Below are positions 1 through 6,672 of a DNA stretch of 15,196 nucleotides, piece after piece. Every line of letters begins with the position of its first letter. Within the stretch, counting starts at the first letter, position 1. The translations under genes and the position numbers were made by a program. This DNA is from CAZXBB01 sp964638815 (lineage in GTDB: Bacteria > Planctomycetota > Phycisphaerae > Phycisphaerales > SM1A02), in NCBI GenBank assembly GCA_964638815.1, contig CAZXBB010000249.1, positions 1-15,196 on the forward strand, in the 5' to 3' direction. The notes below the pieces were generated by a model that was not told the DNA's origin, ran no database searches, and was given only the letters and a program-made list of their open reading frames with translations.

Positions 1-152
1 GCCTTGCCGTAGCGCTTGAGGAGGCGGCCTTCAAGCTGCTCGCGGTTGCCCTCGATCACGTCCAGGTCGTCGTCGGTGAGGCGGCCCCACTGCGTCTTGA
101 CCTTGCCGCGGAGCTGCATCCAGTTGCCCTTGAGCTGTTCAGTGCTGATCAT
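1..152 (-). CDS. CsbD-like stress protein (partial, C-terminus outside window)
   Basis: The first 50 residues are visible, beginning MISTEQLKGNWMQLRGKVK. The pattern of a start near Q-L-K-G-N-W, then G-K-V-K, W-G-x-L-T-D-D-D and an I-x-G-x-R-x-Q-L-x-G segment is the CsbD family signature. CsbD-type proteins are short (roughly 60-70 residues) hydrophilic proteins induced by general or envelope stress in many bacteria; their molecular function is unknown. The start is set by an AAGGAG ribosome binding site at 160-165, seven bases before the ATG. The gene lies 149 bp downstream of the PRC-barrel gene on the same strand, so they may be cotranscribed, although the G-rich tract between them could separate them. 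The family call is firm; the role in this organism is inferred only from the family. Confidence 0.9.
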   Translation of the reverse strand, partial: MISTEQLKGNWMQLRGKVKTQWGRLTDDDLDVIEGNREQLEGRLLKRYGK

Positions 153-236
153 AGCGGATCTCCTTATCAGGCTGGCGTGAAAGCTCGCCACCACCCTTCG
201 ATGGCGGCGAGCGCGGTGCAGTCGTGGCGGCGGCAC

Positions 237-274
237 GGGCCGGGGGGCCGGGGGCCGGGGGGGCGGGAGGCGGG
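237..274 (+). repeat. G-tract cluster, quadruplex-prone
   Basis: The plus strand carries six runs of three to seven guanines within 38 bases, at 237-239, 242-247, 250-254, 257-263, 265-267 and 272-274, with spacers of one to four bases. This fits the general pattern of a DNA G-quadruplex. It sits between the PRC-barrel and CsbD-like genes. Because both are on the minus strand, the G-rich strand is their template and the transcript would be C-rich. It could slow RNA polymerase between the two genes or simply be low-complexity drift in a GC-rich genome. Confidence 0.6.
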
Positions 275-301
275 TCCCGGCCGCCGACACGCGGGGATCG
301 T

Positions 302-1513
302 TTACTTGCGGCCTGCCGAGCTTTGGTCCTTCATCCAGCGGTGAGGCCGGTCGAGGTCGAACTTCGTCGGCTTGAGCTCGAAGTACTCGTACACGCGCTT
401 GACGACCGACATCTCGTTCAGATCGCTCGCGCCGTCCTCCGAGAGCTTGGGCGCCAGCTTGAGCTTCGACGCGGGCATCTCGACGTACAGGTTGCTGTCC
501 CGTCCGTGCGTGATCACGCGGCAGGGCACTGGGTACAGCGTGTCGTCGATGCCGAGCACGCCGCCCTGGGAGACGATGGCGAACGCCGCGGTGCCGCTGT
601 TCACTTCGCAGACGATGTCGGAGACGGTCCCGAACTTCTCTCCGCTGGCATACAGGGCGCCGTCGTCCATCCCGCTCGCCAGCGCGTAGAACGACTGCGA
701 GGCGGCGCTGCCGGTGTCCCACGCCGGAACGCCCTTCGGGTCGCGGAGCCGGATGTTCTTGCCGTCGACACGCACGGCGCTCGCGACGCGGATCACCTGG
801 CCCTTGGCGTCAAGCGCCCGGACCGTCGTGACCGTGACGTCGTTCCCCGCGCTCGGGACCGCCGGCTGCGTCGCGAGGTACGCCATCGGCGCGAGGAAGA
901 CCGTGTGCCGCGCCTGGCTGTCGTCGTCCTCGACGACGATCGCATAGCACTCGTGTCCCTGCGCCGTCATGGACTTGGCCTCGACGGACACGACCGTGCC
1001 GTCCATGGACTCGGGCCGGTTCTCCTCGAAGTAACACGTGTACTCGTCGCCTCGGGTCTGCTCGATCGCGGCGATCTCGTGACGGTCATCGAAGATGCCC
1101 CGGAGCGTGCTCTGCCAGCTCTGGTCCTGAAGCCGCGCCAGGTTGCCGGGATCGCACGGCGGGAGGCTCTCGAGTTGCTCGGCCGTCGCCGCGAGGGTGT
1201 ACTGACCGATGGCGGGTTGCCACGTCAGTGCGCCGTAAGGGATGGCGACGACCTTGTTCTCGCTGCCCAGGATGCCGTTGGTGTCGATGACGGCGAACAC
1301 GACCTGCCCGTTGCGCGTGTCGATGACGAGGTCGTCGACGCTCGCCTTGGTTTCCGCGCTCTCTTTGGCGGTCACCGAGGCATCGAGCAGCGTGTCGAAC
1401 GTCTCGAAGCGGGGCGTGCTGCCGGCCTTCGAAGCGGGGTCGGACTGAGCATGGGCGGCGCCGCCGGCGGCGATGGACCCGACGGCCGTTGCAATCAGAA
1501 TGCGTTTCATCAT
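302..1513 (-). CDS. Secreted protein with two PRC-barrel domains
   Basis: This encodes 403 residues. It starts MMKRILIATAVG with a signal peptide of about 22 residues and an AHA|QS cleavage site, so the mature protein is exported. A PRC-barrel is visible at about residues 45-100 (V-D-D-L-V-I-D ... V-V-A-I-P-Y-G-A-L) and a second at about 275-345 (F-G-T-V-S-D-I-V ... G-I-D-D-T-L-Y-P-V-P). The middle part (about 160-260) is beta-rich and unassigned. PRC-barrels are small beta-barrels found in photosynthetic reaction centre H subunits, in RimM and in many stress-associated envelope proteins; no catalytic residues are known. The start is fixed by AAAGGAG at 1519-1525, five bases before the ATG; an in-frame ATG at 1582 lacks such a site. 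It is followed by a CsbD-like gene and is divergent from a two-component system, which suggests an envelope-stress role. Confidence 0.85.
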   Translation of the reverse strand: MMKRILIATAVGSIAAGGAAHAQSDPASKAGSTPRFETFDTLLDASVTAKESAETKASVDDLVIDTRNGQVVFAVIDTNGILGSENKVVAIPYGALTWQPAIGQYTLAATAEQLESLPPCDPGNLARLQDQSWQSTLRGIFDDRHEIAAIEQTRGDEYTCYFEENRPESMDGTVVSVEAKSMTAQGHECYAIVVEDDDSQARHTVFLAPMAYLATQPAVPSAGNDVTVTTVRALDAKGQVIRVASAVRVDGKNIRLRDPKGVPAWDTGSAASQSFYALASGMDDGALYASGEKFGTVSDIVCEVNSGTAAFAIVSQGGVLGIDDTLYPVPCRVITHGRDSNLYVEMPASKLKLAPKLSEDGASDLNEMSVVKRVYEYFELKPTKFDLDRPHRWMKDQSSAGRK

Positions 1514-1549
1514 CAGATCTCCTTTACGGGAAGCGGGATTCGGAAGAGG

Positions 1550-1572
1550 TGCGATTCGCGTTGCGATTCGCG
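1550..1572. promoter_or_regulatory. Tandem 11-bp direct repeat in divergent intergenic region
   Basis: TGCGATTCGCG occurs at 1550-1560 and again at 1562-1572, a 12-bp step. Each copy contains the perfect 9-bp palindrome GCGATTCGC. The pair lies 37-59 bp upstream of the PRC-barrel start and about 160 bp upstream of the response regulator start, inside their shared 220-bp upstream region. OmpR-family regulators often bind direct repeats spaced by about one helical turn, so this is a candidate operator for the adjacent regulator. No binding data can be inferred from sequence alone. Confidence 0.35.
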
Positions 1573-1671
1573 GTGCACGCATAGTGATACCGGGGCCGAA
1601 TGAGACACCCCTGAGAACGGTCTTAAAACACGCTCATCCCCCCGGTTCCACCGCGTTGCCGGGAGCGGGCG

Positions 1672-1700
1672 TTGCTGCGGAGTCCCTGCGATGCGAGAAT
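1672..1700 (+). promoter_or_regulatory. Weak sigma70-like promoter candidate for the two-component operon
   Basis: TTGCTG (1672-1677) and GAGAAT (1695-1700) are separated by 17 bp and end 33 bp before the response regulator start. The -35 half keeps the TTG core and the -10 half ends in AAT. The match is partial and could be chance in a GC-rich sequence. Confidence 0.25.
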
Positions 1701-1733
1701 GCCCGTGTGTCCTTCTGTTGACAGGAGCCGGCG

Positions 1734-2426
1734 ATGCGGATTCTCGTGATCGAGGACAATCCGAAGATGGCGGAAGGGATTCGCAAGGGCCTCGTCGAGC
1801 ACGGCCACGTCGTGACCGTCTGTCACACGGGGTTCGAGGGCGAGGAAGAGGCGGCGACCGGCACGTTTGACGCCATCGTCCTCGACCGGATGCTGCCCGA
1901 TCGCGACGGCATCGAGGTCTGCCGGAACCTCCGCGCGCGCCGATCGGCGACGCCGATCCTTATGCTGACGGCGTTGTCCGGCTCGAGCGAGACGGTCAGC
2001 GGGCTCGACGCCGGGGCGGACGACTACCTGACGAAGCCGTTCGATTTCGACGTGTTCGTGGCCCGGGTGCGCGCGCTGCTGCGACGCGGGCAGGCGAGCG
2101 AGGCGCGCGTGCTCACGCACGAGGATCTCGAGCTCGACCTCGACACGCGGGGGGCGCAGCGCGCGGGGCACAAGATTCGGCTCTCGGGCAAGGAGTTCGC
2201 GCTCCTCGAGTACATGATGCGCAACCCGAACCGCGTCCTCACGCGCCAGGCCATCGCCGAGAAGGTGTGGGACATCAACTACGAGCCCTCCAGCAACGTG
2301 ATCGACGTGGTGATATCGGCGTTGCGGCGCAAGGCCGACCGCGACTTCGAGCCGCCCCTCATTCACACCGTCGTCGGGGCGGGTTACCGGTTCGGCGTCG
2401 TGGAAGATTCGCCCGTCGGAGACTGA
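1734..2426 (+). CDS. OmpR-family response regulator transcription factor
   Basis: This encodes 230 residues. The N-terminal receiver domain (about 1-115) shows the acidic pair E7-D8, the phospho-acceptor D51 in V-L-D-R-M-L-P, T79 and K101 in L-T-K-P-F. The C-terminal winged-helix domain (about 128-225) shows L-S-G-K-E-F-A-L-L-E-Y, the R-Q-A-I-A-E-K-V-W recognition region and the closing H-T-V-V-G-A-G-Y-R-F that typifies the OmpR/PhoB class. It would be phosphorylated by the downstream kinase and then bind DNA to change transcription. The start has AGGAG at 1723-1727, six bases ahead. The stop is followed by 17 bases before the kinase gene, so the two are an operon. It resembles the CusR/CopR-type branch, but the signal and target genes cannot be read from the sequence; the divergent PRC-barrel gene is a reasonable target. 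Confidence 0.95.
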   Translation: MRILVIEDNPKMAEGIRKGLVEHGHVVTVCHTGFEGEEEAATGTFDAIVLDRMLPDRDGIEVCRNLRARRSATPILMLTALSGSSETVSGLDAGADDYLTKPFDFDVFVARVRALLRRGQASEARVLTHEDLELDLDTRGAQRAGHKIRLSGKEFALLEYMMRNPNRVLTRQAIAEKVWDINYEPSSNVIDVVISALRRKADRDFEPPLIHTVVGAGYRFGVVEDSPVGD

Positions 2427-2443
2427 GGAGGGATCCCGGCCCG

Positions 2444-3937
2444 ATGACGCGCGCAAGACTCTCGCTACGGCTGAAACTGACCCTCTGGTTCCTCGCGATC
2501 TTCACGGTGGTGTTCATGGGCGTCGGGCTGGCCGCCAGCGTGCTGCACAGCGGCGCGACCCGCCAGGCGCTCGACGAGCGGCTCCTGGTCCACGCTGACG
2601 GCGTGGCGGCCAATCTCGAGAAGACCTCGGGGAAGATCCTGCCGTACGGACTCCAGCGGTTTCAGCCCACCGATCGGACCTTCGTCCTCCTCGCCGTCCG
2701 CGATGGGAACGGCGAGGTGCTCGCGGTGCGCAGTTCCGCGGACGCCGACGCGCTTCCCCCGCTGTCCGCCGCGGAGGAGGTCGGCGGGACGCTGGTGCGG
2801 CCGCTCTCGGGCGACCAGGCCCGGCGGCTCCTCGGCGGGGCGATCACGAGCCGCATGGTGACGCACCGGGTCATGATGCCCGACGAGAGCGTGCGCTACA
2901 TCGATCTCGCGACGACGATCGACTTCGACGCGGAAGATCGGTCGTTCGTGCAGGATGTGTTCGTCGTGGGGGGGATTGCGGCGCTGATCGCGGCCGCGCT
3001 GGCGGCGTGGCTCATCGCGGGGAGGGCCGTCGCGCCGATGACACGGCTGACGGCCGCCGCCGCACATCTGCAGCCCGAGAACCTGAGCGCGCGGATCGAC
3101 GTGGAGGGCGAGGAGATCGAGGTCGAGCGTCTCCAGCGAACGCTGAACGAGGCGCTCGCGCGGCTCCAGGAGGCGTACCGCGCGCAGGAGCGATTCATCG
3201 GCAACGTCGCGCACGACCTGAAGACGCCGATCGCCGTCATGCTCACGGAGTCGCAGGTGCTGCGTCCCGGCAGCGTCAGCCTGGAGGAGTACGAGCAGTA
3301 CCGCAGGAGCGTGATCGACGAGATGCGGCGGCTCGGGGGGCTCGTCGAGAGCTTCCTCACGCTGGCCCGGGCGGACCGGGGCGACCTGCTCGACCGCGTG
3401 TGCGACGTGTCGATGGTGGACGTCATCCTCGAAGCCGTCTCCGAATGCGACGGCGAGGCCGCGAGCGCGGGTGTGCGGCTCGTGCCGTCCATCGACGACG
3501 CGGGCGAGGTCGAGGGCTTCGGCGAGCTTCGCGGGGACCCGGACCTGCTGCGAACGATGCTGATCAACCTGATCCGGAACGCCGTCCGGCACTCGCCGTC
3601 GGAGGCGTCCGTGGAGATCCGCCTGACGCACGACCGCCCGGACATCGAGGTCTCGGTGCGCGATCACGGACCGGGCGTTCCGGACGAGTTCGTCGAGGCG
3701 ATCTTCGATCGGTTCGTCCAGGTGCGGTCGGATCCGGCCCGCGGAAAGGGGACCGGCCTCGGCCTCGCCATCGCCCGGACCGTGGCGGAGGTGCACGGCG
3801 GCGCAATCGGCGTTCGCAACTGCCCGGACGCGGGCTGCGTGTTCACGGTGGTCCTGCCGCCCGCCGGGGCCGGTGACCGGTCCGGCGCCGCGTCGGCGGA
3901 GGAGGATGAAGCCGCCTCGGCGATGAGCGAAGATTAA
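2444..3937 (+). CDS. Membrane-bound sensor histidine kinase (HAMP, HisKA, HATPase)
   Basis: This encodes 497 residues. The order is TM1 (about 12-34), a periplasmic sensor region (about 35-169), TM2 (about 170-192), HAMP (about 193-245), HisKA and HATPase. The phospho-accepting H257 lies in N-V-A-H-D-L-K-T-P. The ATP-binding domain shows the N box with N379 (N-L-I-R-N-A-V-R-H-S), the G1 box D407-H-G-P-G, the F box F-D-R-F-V-Q-V and the G2 box near 434-441 (G-K-G-T-G-L-G-L). All catalytic motifs are intact, so it should autophosphorylate and pass phosphate to the upstream regulator. The chosen ATG lies behind GAGGAGGGA (2425-2433) that overlaps the regulator stop; an earlier in-frame start would overlap the regulator gene by about 160 bp and is less likely. 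The periplasmic domain has no recognised ligand motif. The C-terminal 25 or so residues are Ala/Glu/Ser-rich and probably disordered. Confidence 0.95.
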   Translation: MTRARLSLRLKLTLWFLAIFTVVFMGVGLAASVLHSGATRQALDERLLVHADGVAANLEKTSGKILPYGLQRFQPTDRTFVLLAVRDGNGEVLAVRSSADADALPPLSAAEEVGGTLVRPLSGDQARRLLGGAITSRMVTHRVMMPDESVRYIDLATTIDFDAEDRSFVQDVFVVGGIAALIAAALAAWLIAGRAVAPMTRLTAAAAHLQPENLSARIDVEGEEIEVERLQRTLNEALARLQEAYRAQERFIGNVAHDLKTPIAVMLTESQVLRPGSVSLEEYEQYRRSVIDEMRRLGGLVESFLTLARADRGDLLDRVCDVSMVDVILEAVSECDGEAASAGVRLVPSIDDAGEVEGFGELRGDPDLLRTMLINLIRNAVRHSPSEASVEIRLTHDRPDIEVSVRDHGPGVPDEFVEAIFDRFVQVRSDPARGKGTGLGLAIARTVAEVHGGAIGVRNCPDAGCVFTVVLPPAGAGDRSGAASAEEDEAASAMSED

Positions 3938-3982
3938 CGACCATTTCAGAGGATCCTCATCCCGTGATCCGATCGTGAGCGC

Positions 3983-4402
3983 GTGGACCGCCCATCGATA
4001 CCCCGAGGACCTCACTGCGCGGCGCCTCGAGCGGTTCGGGTCGCGAAGGTGAGCCTTCGCGTGCACGACGTCGGTCGAAGCGCGGCTTTCTACCGGAGGG
4101 TCCTCGGCTGCGAGGAGCACGCGACCGCAGCCGGCGTGCGATTGAGCCTGGCCGACGCGTACGACGGGTTGACGGACACGATCGAGATCCTGGCCGGGCG
4201 GCCGATCGCGGGCATGCCCGTCCTCGACTCCTTCACGATCGAGGCGCCGTCGCCCGAGGCGGTGGACCAGATCTACGCCAGCGCGCGGCGCGAAGACGTT
4301 CGTGTCCTCCCCGTGCGCGAAGCCGCCGGTACGCGTCAGTGCGTCATCTTCGACCCGGACGGATACAAGGTCGAGGTGTTTGCGCGCATCGTCCCGCTGT
4401 GA
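3983..4402 (+). CDS. VOC-superfamily (glyoxalase/bleomycin-resistance fold) protein, probably lacking the metal site
   Basis: This encodes up to 139 residues. The core begins at V-S-L-R-V-H-D-V-G-R-S-A-A-F-Y-R-R-V-L-G-C and ends with I-F-D-P-D-G-Y-K-V-E-V-F, the beta-alpha-beta-beta-beta pattern of the vicinal oxygen chelate fold. Active VOC enzymes usually have His in the first strand and His at the start of the second module. Here those places read K-V-S-L-R-V and D-S-F-T-I-E-A, so the two histidines appear absent and only the late Glu remains. It may therefore be a binding protein or a metal-independent member rather than a glyoxalase. The start is uncertain: GTG at 3983 has no clear ribosome binding site, and an in-frame GTG at 4049 just before the conserved core is an alternative. 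It lies 45 bp after the kinase gene on the same strand, so readthrough is possible. Confidence 0.75.
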   Translation: MDRPSIPRGPHCAAPRAVRVAKVSLRVHDVGRSAAFYRRVLGCEEHATAAGVRLSLADAYDGLTDTIEILAGRPIAGMPVLDSFTIEAPSPEAVDQIYASARREDVRVLPVREAAGTRQCVIFDPDGYKVEVFARIVPL

Positions 4403-4472
4403 CCCGCGACACGCAGAATCGCCGTCCGGAGGAAGCACGCCCGCGACGCACCGCGCACCGCGGCATGATCGC

Positions 4473-5606
4473 TCAATCCCCCGCGACGTCGCGCCCACGG
4501 ATCCCGTCCGTCGTGAGGACGTGGTAGCTCGTCTCGGCCTGGTCGTACCCGTAGTCGCTGAGGTAGCCGTCCTCGCCCCATAGCGTGTCCTTGCTCCACA
4601 GACCCCAGTCCTCGTTGCGGGTCTGCGCCCGGACGCGGCCGTCGGCGCGCATCGCCGCCCGCGTGCCGACCGACTCGACGTGGCCGTCGTAGAAGAGCGC
4701 GACCGGGCTCGATTCCCACGCGTGGTTGAAGTAGTACGGCTCGCATCCGGAGGCGTACGTACCGGGCGAGAATCCCGGATTGCAGTCGGCGCCGGGATTC
4801 TGGAGCCAGTGGTGCTCGAGCATGTGCGTCTTGAGGTTCGGGTACTGCGCCTGCGACAACGACGGCGAGCGCATACCGCCGGGGAGACCCCAGGGATCCT
4901 TCCAGCCGTCCGCGCGGGTCGAGTCGTCGTTGTCCTGGTGCGACATGACCTCGGGGTTGAACATTGCGGCGGGGCTCAGGCAGTAGCTGCTCCACGACGG
5001 CACGGAGCTCGGCCGATACACCGCGGCGAGGTGGCAGAACTCGTCCGGACTCTCGAAGCACGGCGACGCCGCTTCCCAGGCAACCCGGTCCTTCGGCGCG
5101 TAGAACGTCTTGTCGTAGAACTTGCCGCTGACGTAGCTCGCGAACTGCTGCGCGTTGCACAGACGGAACGAGCCGAAGTACTCGACGCCCTGCTCCCAGT
5201 TGATGGGCACGACGAGGCTCGCGTTCGCGCCCTGCACGACCTCGTACGTGAACAGCGTGTACGTGCCGCTGCCGTTGACGTGGCCCCACCCGAGCACGAC
5301 GCCCGGGTGGTTGCCCGGGTCGCCCCACGTGCCGCTGCTCCCATGCTGATCGTTGTACTCGATCCACCAGGTGCGGCCGTTGCCGTAGTCCGCGGCGGAG
5401 TCGTTGATGAAGGTGAGCTGACGGTCGCCGTACTCGGCCCCGTAGCTGCCGTGCGCCGTGCCGAGGTTCCGCAGGTTGGCCTGCGAGATGGTCAACTGGG
5501 CCTGGTCCCGCGCCTTGCCGATCGCGGGGAGCAGGATGCCGACGAGGAGCGCGATGATCGAGACGACCACGAGCAGCTCGATGATGGTGAAGGCTCTCCT
5601 GGGCAT
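4473..5606 (-). CDS. Prepilin-type (type II secretion pseudopilin-like) protein with planctomycete DGHV motif
   Basis: This encodes 377 residues. The N-terminus M-P-R-R-A-F-T-I-I-E-L-L-V-V-V-S-I-I-A-L is a type IV prepilin leader: a short basic leader, cleavage before F6, the conserved Glu at +5 (E10) and a hydrophobic helix to about residue 29. A prepilin peptidase would cleave and N-methylate it, and the helix anchors the protein before export. The long remainder is rich in Trp, Tyr and Gly, and F-Y-D-G-H-V-E-S-V (D307) near the C-terminus is the DGHV element seen in many planctomycete prepilin-like proteins. The start has AAAGGAG at 5614-5620, seven bases before the ATG; longer in-frame starts lack this and would bury the leader. 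Planctomycetes carry many such genes away from secretion operons, and no secretion gene is nearby. The substrate or structure it serves is unknown. Confidence 0.88.
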   Translation of the reverse strand: MPRRAFTIIELLVVVSIIALLVGILLPAIGKARDQAQLTISQANLRNLGTAHGSYGAEYGDRQLTFINDSAADYGNGRTWWIEYNDQHGSSGTWGDPGNHPGVVLGWGHVNGSGTYTLFTYEVVQGANASLVVPINWEQGVEYFGSFRLCNAQQFASYVSGKFYDKTFYAPKDRVAWEAASPCFESPDEFCHLAAVYRPSSVPSWSSYCLSPAAMFNPEVMSHQDNDDSTRADGWKDPWGLPGGMRSPSLSQAQYPNLKTHMLEHHWLQNPGADCNPGFSPGTYASGCEPYYFNHAWESSPVALFYDGHVESVGTRAAMRADGRVRAQTRNEDWGLWSKDTLWGEDGYLSDYGYDQAETSYHVLTTDGIRGRDVAGD

Positions 5607-5614
5607 CGCGTGGC

Positions 5615-5656
5615 TCCTTTCGATTGACCCTTCTTGCTTGACGCTTCCTGCTTGAC
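5615..5656 (-). repeat. Three 14-bp direct repeats in the prepilin gene leader
   Basis: Read on the minus strand, three adjacent 14-bp units begin GTCAA: at 5643-5656 (GTCAAGCAGGAAGC), 5629-5642 (GTCAAGCAAGAAGG) and 5615-5628 (GTCAATCGAAAGGA). The first two differ at two positions and the third is more diverged; its end forms most of the ribosome binding site. Exact 14-bp phasing suggests tandem duplication. The units are purine-rich and each holds a GGA or AGA core, so they may act as extra standby sites for the ribosome or as protein-binding repeats. Confidence 0.7.
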
Positions 5657-5690
5657 CCGGTTCGATCGCCCGCGGTCGGTGACGCCGGCC

Positions 5691-5736
5691 GCCCGCCCGC
5701 GCCCCCGCGCCCCCCGCGCCCAGCCGCGCCCACCCC
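5691..5736 (-). repeat. G-tract cluster upstream of prepilin gene
   Basis: The minus strand here is dominated by G runs of three to six separated by CGC or CGCG, reading upstream to downstream toward the prepilin gene. The unit GGGGGCGCG also appears in the kinase linker at 6882-6899. It lies 85-130 bp before the prepilin start, in the promoter or leader region, and is quadruplex-prone on the coding strand. No function can be assigned from sequence. Confidence 0.5.
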
Positions 5737-5826
5737 GGCGCCGGCATCCACGATAGCTTCCGGGAGCCCGTCGCGGCGCGCAAACCCCGGCACTTGACGA
5801 CGATCGCGATCCGCGGGGGCCGCCGT

Positions 5827-6561
5827 TCACTTCGCGCGAGCGAGGAACGGAACCAGCATCGGCACCCGCCGGCGGTACCCGGCGTACTTCTCGCCGTGCT
5901 CGGTGACGAGATCGCGCTCCTCGAACCGGATGGCGACGAGGATGTACGCCGTCAGACCCACGGCGAAGAGCAGGTGGGCGACGGTCATTTTCGGCGTCGC
6001 CCAGAACGCGATGATCCAGCCGAGATACAGTGGGTGCCGGATCATCCGGTACGGGCCAGGTGTGACGAATCCAGGCGGCCGGTACCGGTGCCGCCGCAGG
6101 TGTCCCCAGACCTGCCGAAGGCCGAAGAGATCCGCGTGGTTGATGAGCACGGTGGCCACGACCACGAGCAGGCAGCCGCACAGGTAGAGCGAACTCATGG
6201 CGACGCGGCCGAGCGGGCTCCCGATCTCCCAGACGACCGCCGGGATCGGCCGCCACTGCCAGAACAGGAGCGCGAGCACGAGGCTCGTCACGAGCACGTA
6301 GGTGCTGCGCTCGATCGCGGGCGGCACGAAACGCGTCCACCACGCCTTGAAGGACGGGCGCGCCATGATCGAGTGCTGGAGGCCGAACAGCGCGAGCAGG
6401 GCGAGATCGATCGCGATCGCCGGGCCGAGCGGGGTCGGCGGGCCCTCGTCGAGCGAGCGCGGGACCACCATGTTGCCGACGAAACCGACCAGGTACGCGA
6501 ACGTCACGAGGAAGCTCGCGTAGCACGCGAGGCCGTAGAGGAAGATGACGTTGCGCTGCAT
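5827..6561 (-). CDS. mddA: Methanethiol S-methyltransferase (MddA-like membrane methyltransferase)
   Basis: This encodes 244 residues with about five to six membrane helices (about 7-29, 45-64, 86-104, 121-141, 178-212). It belongs to the NnrU/isoprenylcysteine methyltransferase superfamily: R-H-P-L-Y-L-G-W at 175-182 followed by E-E-R-D-L at 214-218 and a G-E-K-Y-x-x-Y tail form the SAM-binding core. The long N-terminal half, with F-V-G-N-M-V-V-P, G-L-Q-H-S-I-M-A-R-P and I-E-R-S-T-Y-V-L, matches what I recall of MddA, which methylates methanethiol with SAM to give dimethyl sulfide in the membrane. Function is inferred from the family; related NnrU-like proteins with other substrates remain possible. 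The ATG at 6561 has AGGAGG only 20 bases ahead (6582-6587); an in-frame GTG at 6570, 11 bases from that site, could be the true start. It is divergent from the kinase across 111 bp and 220 bp upstream of the prepilin gene. Confidence 0.82.
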   Translation of the reverse strand: MQRNVIFLYGLACYASFLVTFAYLVGFVGNMVVPRSLDEGPPTPLGPAIAIDLALLALFGLQHSIMARPSFKAWWTRFVPPAIERSTYVLVTSLVLALLFWQWRPIPAVVWEIGSPLGRVAMSSLYLCGCLLVVVATVLINHADLFGLRQVWGHLRRHRYRPPGFVTPGPYRMIRHPLYLGWIIAFWATPKMTVAHLLFAVGLTAYILVAIRFEERDLVTEHGEKYAGYRRRVPMLVPFLARAK

Positions 6562-6651
6562 GCCGGCCACGGGTCTCACCGCCTCCTGACGCTGCGCCGG
6601 GCGGCGGTGGGGACTGCCACCTTTCCCGGGTATTCCCGACGCCCGGAGTGG

Positions 6652-6657
6652 TATGCT
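6652..6657 (+). promoter_or_regulatory. Candidate -10 element close to the kinase start
   Basis: TATGCT lies 15 bp before the kinase ATG, and no Shine-Dalgarno sequence is seen between them. Transcription from it would give a leader of roughly 5-10 bases, so the mRNA would be nearly leaderless. No convincing -35 box is present at the normal distance. A pair of TTCCCG motifs 10 bp apart (6623-6628 and 6633-6638) sits just upstream and could be an operator shared with the divergent mddA gene. Confidence 0.25.
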
Positions 6658-6672
6658 CGGACGCGACGAAGC

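Noticed and set aside
224..1603. A 459-codon plus-strand frame opposite the PRC-barrel gene
   Set aside because: Arg/Val/Asp-rich with no domain, while the minus strand encodes a signal peptide and two PRC-barrels with a strong ribosome binding site.
3952..3961. GAGGATCCTC palindrome after the histidine kinase gene as a terminator or operator
   Set aside because: A 10-bp palindrome has no loop for an RNA hairpin, no T-run follows, and such short palindromes are expected by chance.
2465..4498. A 677-codon open frame opposite the histidine kinase and VOC gene
   Set aside because: Antisense to intact kinase motifs, with no recognisable domain; a GC-driven shadow.
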